DNA of 35,043 bases, from positions 49,911 through 84,953 of the forward strand of contig JAHBMJ010003886.1 in assembly GCA_018398765.1 (NCBI GenBank). The letters are read 5' to 3'. The notes below the pieces were generated by a model, which was not told the DNA's origin, made no database searches, and saw only the letters and a list, made by a program, of their open reading frames with translations. Source of the stretch: Chromera velia (lineage: Eukaryota; Sar; Chromeraceae). Below, in pieces: positions 11,301 to 20,600 of this stretch (within the stretch, counting starts at the first letter, position 1; each line of letters starts with the position of its first letter). Made by a program: the position numbers and the translations under genes.

Positions 11301-12534
11301 TCTCTCGACGCTCACTCCTTCTACGACGCGTAATTGATTGTGCAATCACACCGCGATCTCTCATTTTCTTCGCAAAGTGGAACACACACCGGCACGATTT
11401 GGCGGCGTATGTGTCTCTCTTCGATGAAAAAATGAAGGGAAAGAGCAGAATGTGCATGCATGCACACATGAATAGGTGGAGGACGGCAGTGCGCATGAAT
11501 GCATGTGTGTATGATTTGTTTGCATGCATGCAGATCGCCAAGTCTTGAGGTTGACGGTCACAATGACAGGAGACAGATATACGACTCCGAAGAGGGACCG
11601 GAGGTTGGTCAAAGCTTTTGTTTGTGTCTTTCCTTTCCTTGCGGTCTAATCGCTTCTCGAAGAAATCAAAAGGAAAAAAAGCGATGTTTCTCTCTCTCTC
11701 TCACACACACCACACACACACACATACACACACGCACACACACTCTTCCTCTCGACACGAAGCAAAATGGCGGCACAATAGGGATGGATGGAATGTGATC
11801 GAAAGACACCACCCATCAATCAATCACTGGTGTCGCTGCACATTTGTCAACTTAATTCAATTCGCTCTCATCTCCCTTCCCTTCCCTTTATTGCAATCAT
11901 ATATGAGGATTTGCAGGTGCCCTGGCCAAAGGAGACAGCCAACGAGAAGGAGCTGGCAGGGGACTCGGACGGGGCCAACAGCGATGCCTCTCGGGAGATG
12001 AAAATGGTCTGCGACAGCATCAGCTCAGTGGAGAAGGCGATGAAAAGCCTCTCCACACTGATGGCCAAAATCTCCAGAACGGTCAGCCAGCCATGACTCG
12101 TCTTTTGTTCCTTCCGACGTGTGGAAGGAGGGGTCAGGGGGAAAGGGGGAGAGGTTATTCTTCTTCTGTAATAACAGAACTGCCGCCTCCAGAAGGAAGG
12201 AATACACACCCATTCTTTGCGAGGCACCTGCAGAGGCAGGCATGTGATGAAGATAATTTGTTAAAAGCGATCGAGCCAATGAATGAATGAACAAACGTCT
12301 CTCTCTCTCTCTCCCTCTCTCTCTTGTGTGGGGTGACTGCAGCTGAAGAGCAGCGGACTCCAGGAGCACGGGGACGGGACTTCGATGGGAGCTTCCAATA
12401 CTGTTGGGACAAACGGGGATGCTCCTTCAACTTTCGCAGGGACCAAAATGAGAAAGAAAAGCAAAGAGACAGACAACCAGACAGACAGAAAGATGCAGCC
12501 GCATTTACCGCAAAGCAGACGAGTTTCTTCCTGA
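188..12534 (+). CDS. Tandem-globin TRP/polycystin-like cation channel, 5' partial, 22 exons visible
   Basis: I assembled this gene from GT-AG exons 188-262, 489-518, 941-1026, 2199-2673, 3159-3190, 3994-4141, 4527-4585, 4940-5090, 5328-5365, 5815-5878, 6542-6679, 7039-7116, 7580-7762, 8397-8576, 9389-9487, 9661-9840, 10220-10360, 10612-10719, 11093-11271, 11534-11603, 11917-12081 and 12343-12534. Phases agree at every junction and the total is 956 codons plus TGA. Numbering from the first visible residue, the order is globin 1 C-terminal half (1-63), charged linker (65-179), globin 2 (about 180-320), pre-S1 region (to about 504), six membrane helices (505-749) and a charged tail (756-956). 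It probably sits in a membrane and conducts cations, with the globins on the cytosolic N-terminal side as haem/gas or redox sensors; that role is inference. The start codon and first globin half lie left of the window. Uncertain points are the end of exon 10612-10719 (a later donor near 10770 is also in phase) and whether any small exon was missed in the 1.2-kb intron 1027-2198. Confidence 0.8.
714..813. repeat. 25-bp tandem repeat, four copies
   Basis: The core GAACAGACAGACCTACTG recurs at 721, 746, 771 and 796 with exact 25-bp spacing; the last copy diverges (cccactcc). It lies in the intron 519-940 of the channel gene, upstream of the pyrimidine tract of the next exon. Confidence 0.95.
1830..1975. 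repeat. Compound (CA)n/(GA)n microsatellite
   Basis: A CA run is followed directly by GA runs with ATGAGAGAGA interruptions, inside the large intron 1027-2198. All open frames here are low-complexity artefacts. Confidence 0.95.
2199..2673 (+). other. Exon with inter-globin linker, Cys-Trp/polybasic motif and start of globin 2
   Basis: This is the longest exon of the channel gene (158 codons plus the completing base). Its first third is a likely helix with many Arg and Glu, followed by an acidic Glu/Ala-rich stretch. In the middle lies an unusual motif, CWSWLCGKKKKRP (codons around 2470-2510), where two Cys and two Trp abut a run of basic residues. Such a cluster is compatible with lipid modification or peripheral membrane contact, but nothing in the sequence proves that. 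The last 43 residues (from about 2545) form helices A-B of globin 2, ending in FWNEVSEAPTIGQ. The acceptor is a clear pyrimidine tract ending at 2198 and the donor is GTTTGT at 2674. Confidence 0.75.
3591..3741. repeat. Direct duplication with 90-bp period in an intron
   Basis: About 58 bases starting with CATGTCTCTCCAGTCTAGAC at 3591 recur from 3681, nearly identical for their whole length. Between them GATTGACGCACGCAA is itself repeated twice in tandem. The array is in intron 3191-3993. Confidence 0.92.
3919..3951. repeat. (TCTG)n array before an acceptor
   Basis: About seven TCTG units on the sense strand, 40 bases upstream of the acceptor at 3993; they may serve as part of its pyrimidine tract. 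Confidence 0.9.
4793..4915. repeat. Two (TCTG/CCTG)n arrays
   Basis: Runs of TCTG with TTTC and CCTG variants at 4793-4851 and 4869-4914 in intron 4586-4939, sense strand, just ahead of the acceptor at 4939. Confidence 0.9.
5112..5161. repeat. (CT)n microsatellite
   Basis: CT run opening a roughly 200-base pyrimidine-rich intron (5091-5327). Confidence 0.9.
5851..5948. repeat. Duplicated exon end with destroyed splice donor
   Basis: The last 28 bases of exon 5815-5878 plus its donor (5851-5885) recur at 5914-5948 with two mismatches in 35. In the copy the donor GTCAGT reads ATCAGT, so only the original is a functional donor by consensus. Confidence 0.9.
6401..6556. repeat. 65-bp tandem repeat that copies a splice acceptor three times
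   Basis: TCTGTATGCAG followed by a GAACAAAT core starts at 6401, 6466 and 6531, exactly 65 bases apart. Only the third copy runs into the open exon (6542-6679). The first two keep AG but continue into intron sequence. Confidence 0.93.
6680..6822. repeat. (TCTG)n-rich intron
   Basis: TCTG runs at 6680-6700 and 6781-6815 in the intron after exon 6542-6679, with TGGC-rich variants between them. Confidence 0.88.
6921..7038 (+). other. Degenerate partial copy of exon 7039-7116
   Basis: After a good acceptor (ACCAG ending at 6920) the sequence reads VFEGTRRTLL in phase 0, matching VIEGTRKTVL of the used exon at 7039. The likeness fades after about 32 bases into a duplicated TTCCATGGATTGCTTCCATG stretch, and no convincing donor follows. 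It looks like a decayed duplicate exon; a rare alternative exon is possible. Confidence 0.6.
7268..7332. repeat. Compound (CA)n/(GA)n microsatellite
   Basis: CA run passing directly into GA and GACA units, in intron 7117-7579; the same CA-then-GA order as near 1850. Confidence 0.95.
8326..8356. repeat. (CT)n microsatellite
   Basis: CT run 40 bases before the acceptor at 8396, sense strand. Confidence 0.9.
10112..10204. repeat. (GT)n microsatellite
   Basis: Interrupted GT run directly ahead of the acceptor at 10219, in intron 9841-10219. Confidence 0.9.
11093..12534 (+). other. Cytosolic C-terminal tail of the channel
   Basis: Exons 11093-11271, 11534-11603, 11917-12081 and 12343-12534 encode the tail. 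It starts with the post-S6 helix, continues with a charged helix (RLHRLNEKYMKDVFEEKLYF) and acidic spacers, then a heptad-like helix from about residue 867 (MVCDSISSVEKAMKSLSTLM) that could form a coiled coil and help tetramer assembly. The last 63 residues are polar and basic (KMRKKSKETDNQTD) with no recognised domain. The stop is TGA at 12532-12534. The final exon is the least certain, because its sequence is simple and only phase and splice consensus support it. Confidence 0.65.
11687..11744. repeat. (CT)n/(CA)n microsatellite
   Basis: Short CT run passing into an interrupted CA run in intron 11604-11916. Confidence 0.9.
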
Positions 12535-14690
12535 CTGATTCAGGGAAGCAACTTTTTCCGACGGGTGGGAAACGGAAAAAGAAGTGTGAGTCAGGCAGTG
12601 AGAAAGACAGAGAAAGAAAAAGAGAAAGAGAGAGCGGGAGTGCGGTCGAGAGACTGCTGGTGCGTAAGAAAAGAAAGAAAGAAAGAAAGAAAGACGAAGC
12701 CCAAACGACTCCCTCACGACAAGGGAAGCAGAAAGGAATCAATGGATGGATAGATGAAGGAATGGATGAATGAATGCTTAGAATGGGACAGTGAAACCAA
12801 ATTGAGCAACAAACGGATCATGACCAGGGCGCCTCGCTCGACTCTTTCTTCCACTCCCTCCCTCACTCACTCACTCACTCACCTAGTTAGTCAATCTGGG
12901 GCCCCCGTTCCTTGCCACCGTGCACGCCTCGCTAAATATGCTCATTGCATTGGCGTGTGATGAAAAAGAAGAGAAGAGACAAGAGAAGTAATGAAAAGGA
13001 GAGAGAGTGTGAGAGGCTCTGATCATGACCAAATTCAAGAAAGAAGAAAACATGCACACCAATGGATCCCCAGCAGTTCGTTGAAGTCTTCCTGACTGAC
13101 CGTCTTCCTTCCTGGTTTTCAATATCGTCATGACCGTCTGTTTGTCAGATTCCTCTTGTGCCCCTCCTTCTCTTCCTTTTTCTTCTTGGAGCCTCGATCG
13201 ATCGGAGAATCAACCGTTCTAAAGATGCACCCATTTGATCGATCAGTTATCTGCGTGCTTTGCCTGTTGCACTTATTCACTTCCTCGCGCCCGCAAACTC
13301 TTGCGTCATCGGTCTGCTTGCATTCTGCTCATTTCTTTAGAGCTGCAGATGTGGGGCGGCAGAGTCAAAAGAAGGAAAAAAGATACAGAGAGAGGCAAGA
13401 CAAAGACCCGACCGATTGATGGCTGTGGCAGTGCATGGATCTTCAGAAAACGATCGAGGTCGGGTCCCCTGTGGCGAGAGAGAAAGTACATGTAGAACAG
13501 GGTGTGATCAGGGGGTCTGTCTGCATGGATAGAGTTCTTCGATCGTGTCTCCAGATTAATTTGACACGCACTGTCAGGGAAATTTGAGCTTATGCACAAG
13601 GAAGGAAGCAAGCATGTTTGGAAATACAAATTTGCACTGGAAATTGACTGACAGACTAATTCACTCACATGTGCATTTGCGCAAGAAGCAAAAGGGGTAG
13701 ACAGATGAAGGGGAATGAATGCGTGATCGATCGATCGATCGAGCCTTGCTGTCGAATGGAAAGCGAGGGGTCGAGAAGGGAAGAAGGGAAACTAGGGACC
13801 TATGCACCCGCTTACATGTATGCTGCTGCTGAGTCGATCCACGACTTTCTTTTACTTTAAAAACGAGCATGGCGACTCAGCTTTCGGCGAAGCCTTCGTT
13901 GTATGTCTGATTGGTTCTGTTGGGGATAGCTCTTGCGAGTTGGCAACAAACCGCACAGGCTAGCTGACAATTGCTGGAAGCAAGCGATCGCCGCGTAGGT
14001 AAATTTTTATAGTACCTTTGTTGCTTACAGTGTGATAAATTTTATGAGCCGTTGTCGCATGAAATGAAGGAAAATAAGTGAAAAGACCTTGGTATGCTTT
14101 GCTAAGCCCTGGATCGAATCTCCCGATCGAGGTGTTTCTGTTGAGCAACATGGATCAGAGGATCCTTATAAGTTTTTTTATAGTGACGAACATACATTAT
14201 AAACGATTTAATTGTTCTGCCCCATATTGGAATATCTGTTTTTTAATACATCACATGACACTTCATAAGAATTTTTGTGTGTAATTTGATGGTGCCTAGA
14301 ATATATAGTGCAAAGTTTAAGCTATATTCTTTAAATCCTAAATCATGTTAATAATTTTCTTATTTTATTATACGTGCGGCAAACTATGTTGAGTATGTTC
14401 TAAAAGTGGCATGATTAAAGTGCTGTATGTATTTATTCTTTCAAGGCTTGTATGCCAAGAAAACAAACTGCAGGCCAGACTGCACGGCGCCTAGATTCCA
14501 AGCCTCTTCTTCAGCCTGAACTATGAATTTACATCATGCACAGATTACATTCAGCTGTAACATGCTTCTGTACACAGTTTCACATCTAGTTTCACATGCA
14601 CTGAAAGTTCAGTGGTATGACGCAGTTGAAAAAATGGCCACTTCCAGGCAGAGCACGCAGCCTGAGGACATCTGATACAGCCGATCCGGG
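12535..14690. other. Convergent intergenic region with AT-rich island
   Basis: This lies between the stops of the channel gene (+) and the ankyrin gene (-). I see no coding exon in it. The first part has short simple repeats (GAAA around 12670, CTCA around 12865, GATC around 13727). From about 13990 to 14500 the base composition shifts sharply to AT-rich, unlike either neighbour, with no open frame over 70 codons and no terminal inverted repeat I could find. Both 3' UTRs must fall here. Confidence 0.6.
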
Positions 14691-17600
14691 CTATAGCGGG
14701 GGACCCTGAGAGCCCAAGAGAGAGTCCAAACCGCCGCCCCCAAGAGGCGCAAGCGGAGGGGGGAGTCCGGGTCCTCCCGAGCCTCTCCGTCCGTCAGGCG
14801 GGCCTCCTCCACCTCCCAGCAGGGCGTCCAAAGCAGGGGGGGCGAGAGGGGGCGGGGGTGGTGCCAGGGGGGGTGCTGGCACCGGTCCTCGCAGCGTATC
14901 TGAGGGAAGGGGAGGTGGAAGTGCGGTGTCGGCGTCTACTCCTCCTCCCCCTGCAGGACCCAGGAGAGAGTCTAGACCAGCGCCTCCAATAGGGGACCCG
15001 GAAGTCGCGGGCACAAGCGGTGGGGGTGCAAATCGTTCCCTTATTCTTCGCCTGTCTGCTTCTCTGGTTGCTTCCCGTTCTCGTTCCCTCTCCCTCATGT
15101 CCTCTCTCTCCGCCTGGTCGTCATGCTGTCTGGTCTCTTCCTCTCTGTATATGGTCTCTGTTCGTCGCTGGTTGGCCTCCTGCTTCTTTTTGAACCTTTC
15201 AAGAATCGTCTGAGCAAGACCGCCAGAAGGAGGAGATAGGGTCTCTGCGGGGTCGGAAACTGGGGGGGGTTCAGTACGAGGGGGGGGGTGCTCGGGCGGG
15301 GGTGTAACTTTGTCGGCAGTCTTTGGAGGCAGAACAGAAGGGGGCTCTACAGCACTTTTTCTGCGCCCTCCGGAGACTGTCTCCTTCTCTGCTTCGACGC
15401 TGTTTCTCCGCGTGTCCGCAACTCTCTTCTTCTCTTTCTCTTCAGGGCGAGGAGCTGCAGGGGCAGGCACAGGAACAGGAGGAGCGCCAGGAGCGGGCTC
15501 AGAGGATGGCGGCGAGGTCGGAAGGACGGGTGGGGGCTGCTGTACAGGGGGTGCAGGGGAGGGGGTGGACGGTCCGGGAGCGGCTGAATGATCGTCTTTC
15601 TTTGCTGCTCGTGTCTGGGTTTGAGACTGGGCTGGGGCGGTTGGAGCGGGGGTGGGCGAAGGGGAGGTAGATTGTTTGTCTTTCGGTTTTGCCTTGGATT
15701 TTGCTTTGGGAAAGAGATTATTGAAAGACAGAGTCGACGCAAAGGAGAACGACGCATCTCCCCCCTGTGTTGGGGCTGGAGAGGGAGACGGTTGCTTTGA
15801 GGGAACAGCGGAAGAATAAGACTGAGAGAGGGATTCAGGCCTAGATGATGCAACAACAGGCTTCTGTTTCTTTTGTTGGGATGAGGGCGTTGACCTTCCA
15901 CCTGCGCCTCCTCCTTGCTTGTCCTTCTCTCGCGCTAGACTGACCAAAGGACCGAATGGATCCTCAACCTTTTTCTCTTTCGCCTTTTCCTTTTCCTTCT
16001 GCTGCTGCAAAGACGGTGGGGGCACCGAAGAAGAAGGGAAACTTGCCCAGTTGGAGGATGGACCACCAGTCAGAGACGAGAACGGGCCTCCTGCCTGAAC
16101 AGGAAGGTTGATGCTGCCTGTCGCTGCAGAGGCCGGCAGGGTGTCTGCTGCCGTAGACGACGGTGGGGGGGCCTTGGGAGCAGGTGTCGAGGAGACACCA
16201 GGGGCGGGAGCGGGGGGTGAACTTGGTTCATCAGGAAAGATGAAGGAGGAGAAGTGCGCAAACTCTGGAGGGTCCTCGGTCTGACTCTTCCGCCTCCTGT
16301 GCTTCTTCTTCTCTTTTCCGTGGTGACGGCTCGAGGGAGGGGGAGGGGTGGGCCCGTCGTTGATTTCTGGCGGCACTGCAGCGGGGGCACTCTCATTCTT
16401 CTGTGCCGAGGGGGAGACAGGGTTGCTTATTGGGACTAAAACGGGACGCCCCCCCATCGGGCTCGATTGGTCTGTTTGGCCTGCTGTGGGTCGGACAGTC
16501 TGCTGCGGCTTCGTTGCTGGAATGTCCGTGGATTCCTTTCTCGGTGCTTCTGGTGGTGACTGCGTTTCCTGCGGCCGAGTCTGTACTGCTGGGGAAGACG
16601 CTTGGGGGGTGGGGGCCCCCTCGAGCTCAAAAAAATCAATCGCCGCAGGAGGCGAGCCCCCTGTGTCCCTCTTGCCCCTCTTTCCTTTTGAAGAAGATTT
16701 CTTCCCCCTCTCCTTCTCCTTCTCTCTCGTCTTCTCTGTCTCCTCTGCCGGGGGGGCACCGACTGCTGGCGGCGTGACCACAGGAGGGGCAGGAGGAGTC
16801 GCGTCCGGAGTGCCCGTTTCTGGAGGCGGAACAGGAATTGCAACTGACGGCCGTCTGCTTTCTTCAGCGATTGGCGCTGTGGGTTGTGTTTCCCCCCCCA
16901 GAATATCATCGAGAAGGTTTGCATCCTTCGGACGGTCCTCTTCAGGCTGCCCGTCTGATGGAGGACGCGGGAGGGCTCCAGAGGTGGGCGACGGCCCGAG
17001 ACCTGGGAGGCCCTTTTCCTCTGTCTCCTCTCCACCTGCGGCTGTGGCTGCATTCTCAGGAGAGAGATCTCCCAAGGCCCTTGCAAGTGCAAGGAGCGAA
17101 GTGGGGGAGGGGGCAGCTGCAGAAGCGTCGACATCACCAGCGGACCTCCGCCGCTGGTCTTTAGGTACTTCTCCCTGAGGAACGTCACCTTCATCTAGTT
17201 GCTCGCCCCCCTCATTTTCCTCCTCTACTTCCTTCCTCGACTTCTGCTTGCCCCCGTGCTTCCCTGCAGTTTTCTTCCCAGCGGAGGAGCGATGGGGAGC
17301 CGAAAGGGGAGACGCGGGAACCTCCACCTCATCTGCATCACGCCCGTCTCCTGTGTGTCCTTTTCCTTTTTTTCCGTCCCCCCCTTCATCTCGTTCATCG
17401 ACAACAGGCATCTTCTTTTTCTTGGTGCGTCGAAGGCGATCACCTGAGGATGCCACACGAAGCTTCTCCAGATCAATGTGAATGGAGGGCTTTCCTTTTT
17501 CGGTCCTTCTCCCCTCCTCATACTGTTCTTCCTTCTCTTTGTCTTTCCTCCTCTCTCTCCCTTTCCCCTTCTTACCCTTCCGTTCCTCTCCCTCCTCCTT

Positions 17601-20600
17601 CTCCTTCACTCCCCCTTCTTTGGGGCTCTTCCCTCTGCTCCCCCCGGCCGTCCCTGTGTGATCCCCGTGTCCATCCTTTCCCGTCTCCTCCCAGTCCCCT
17701 TCCACCTTCTTTTTTCGTCTCCTGGGCCTCTCTTTTCCGGCCGCTGCTTCCTCCCCTCCCTCCGCCCCAACGGCAAAGTGAACGTGCTGACTTTCACCGT
17801 TGGCAACACTGAGCTTATGGCCTGAATGTGGGGAGACGGGAGAATCACTCACAGATACCCCAAAGTCGTCCCCCATGAAGAATGAGACGGCAGCGGGGTC
17901 GGACACAGGACCCCCACCCGCAGGCCGCTCTGCCGCTTGCGACAGGGCCGAAAGACCAGGCCCCGCTGGGGCTGACTGGAACTGTTGCGTGCTTTGCAGT
18001 GGGGTCTGCAACTGCAACTGCTGCTGCTGGTGGTGGAGTTGAGGCTGTTGCACGTAGATGAATTGCTGCTGCTGTGAAGGATGTTGGAGATGTGGGTGAC
18101 CAGCGGTGAGGGTGTGACGGAACGGCGGTGTGTGCGCAGCATGGCCAGGCGGGGTGATCTCTCCGAGGCTATCAGGGGCGGGGGCGGTGGCTAGAGGTTG
18201 CTGCTGCGTCTTGAAGGTGTGGAGGCCTATTTTGAGGAGTTGCTTGTGCGCTGTGTCCAAGAGGGAGTCGAATGCGGTCCTGTTCAGAGGGGTGCGTGTG
18301 GTCTGTCGCATATTGCTTCGACCAGTGAGGCCACTCGGAGAAGGTCCAGAAGGCTCCGTCTGCACGAATAAACAAAACAAAAAATTCAGGAGATGCATGG
18401 GGGGGAGCGGTGGGTGACAGACAGGGAGGATGAGGGGAGTTCGGGGAAACGGGCAAGCACAGCAGGGAATAGACATACATTCAAGGTTTGATCGATCAAT
18501 TTGCCTGCCAACGAGCGAGCCACTGAAGGAAGGGAAGGAAGAAATGAAGGAAGAAACGGGAAAAGTGCTTGAATCAAATGCACCGTCCGTAAGTGTCCCA
18601 AGACTCTAAAACCGGTCAAAGGGTTTCTTTCCTTCCTTCCTTCCAACCCGCTTACACTACCAGATACGGTGACATACCGATTGGAGCTAAGAAAAAAAAG
18701 TTGCCGATTCAATTGGCCAATGAAGCCCTGGCTGTCTGCCTGACTGACTGACGTCTGAATCATCCCAGTTTCCGCTAACGATGGGAATTTCAGCATGGGG
18801 TGAGATGTGCCGCTCCTTCTCTTTCACCCCTCCTTTTCCACTCATCCTTTCCTTTTCGACACCAGCAACAGGCTCCCTTTCTTTCCTCTCTCCTCCGATT
18901 GTCTCACCATGCATTTGACTGGGCCTTCTCTCCTCCACCTCAGCACCAGACACAACAAACGGGTTGGTGGAACCCCCCCGGGGGTATGCCCCCTCCGCCT
19001 GCTGGGTTGAGGGGGCCTGCTGCACGAGTGTGAAGGGATGGGGATGGGGACCGCTCTGTTCCCCTCTGAAGGAGACAGACGCAGACGGAAAGGGGTGCTG
19101 CCTTGGAGGCGGTATCCTCCCACCAGTGGCGTGTTGATCCGGGGGACTGTCTTCATCTGTCAAGAAGCCCGGATGGGAAAAAGACATCTCACTCCCAAGC
19201 TTCGAAATATTGGACTGCGTCGGAGTCAAAAGAAAAGGACCCTGCTCTACCCGTTGTCCAACCGCCCCCCCGGACTTCGAAGGGTGGTGAGAGAGGAGAG
19301 GGGGGGCGAGACTAGTTGCCTGGCGGGTTGTCGGAGGGGTAGTGCCTCCTATCCCGAGTTGCTGAGAGACCCCCGGAGGGAGCCCTCGGGAGTCTACCTG
19401 GCTGGGACCCAGGAAGGGGGAGGATATGCCCGTCAGACCCCCCCAACTAGAAGCCGGCTGGCTCAGAGGAAGAGGGGAGAGTTCGTCACCGTCGGCGGCG
19501 GGCCTGTCTCTGAAGTCGCGAATGCCGGCAGGGTCACCGGGGAGGGGGGGGGGCTGTTGAACTTGATGTCCCCCCACTACTCCTTCCAGCGGCACGGGGG
19601 CCGGCATGGCAATTTCGCCTAGTTTGGGGGGGATCGTCTCTGTCTCGGTATCTTCTGCCTCTGCCGCCTTTCCCCTCTGATCATCCCCATCATCCTCCCA
19701 CCACTCAGTGCCACCCCTGCCGTCATCCACTGTCATCGAAATCCCACCCCTGTCGTCCCCCCCTCGAAAAGTCGGAAGCGGGCCCCCCCCTGACTGAGCA
19801 AGAGGTGCGGTTCTGTTCTCTACTTGCAAAGGGGAGAGCCTTGCTTCGTTGGGTGACGAAAACGCAGAGAAGCTGCCCGTCCCCCCTTCCAGGCTTCGTG
19901 CTGCCTCGACCAGCAGGGGGCCGAAAGGATCGATGCCGTCTACCTCCCCCGTCCCCCTCATTCCCATCTGACCGCTCTGCCTCTGAGTGCCCCCCGTTCG
20001 ATCAAGTGGGGGCCTTGAGGGAGCAGAAGGCGACGGCGTACCTCCGTACTCAGGACCTTCTTTGTGGTGCGGAAAACCGAATGGTGCGCGTCGAGAGTGG
20101 ACTGTACTGGCTCCTGGTAGTGTCGTTGGAGAGGGTGCAAGGGAATCGGGGAAAGACGGAGTGGGCGCCCCCTTTGCCGAGGGGATTTCATTTTCGTCCG
20201 GGCCCTGTCCTAGGAGGAGGGCCGTTAGTTGGTCTCCGAGATCAACCTTCGCGTCGGGGACGGGGGGGGGGGCGAGCTCCTGAGGGACAGGCAAGGCACC
20301 TGGAGTGTCAGCCGGCAGGGGGGGAACTGACACATCAGCCTCAGAAATTGTGGCCCCAGCGCCTATCTGACCTTCTCCCTCTCCGTCTCCTTTCTCATAC
20401 AAGTTGCCTGGCTGCGTCTGTCTGGCGGGTTTGTTGGAAACCGACAGCGAAGCTACAGAGGCAGAAATGTCAGACCCAGCTGCATTCCCAATCTTCTCCA
20501 AAGCTGCAGAAACGGCAGCCTGCACAAGAACGGCACTTGTCGTCCGCATTTTTTGTCTTTCTTTCTCTTTCTCGTCCTTCACCATATCGCCTGCCTGAAT

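Noticed and set aside
16348-17178. 276-codon + strand frame
   Set aside because: Antisense shadow of the same GC-rich coding exon; no start or splice context.
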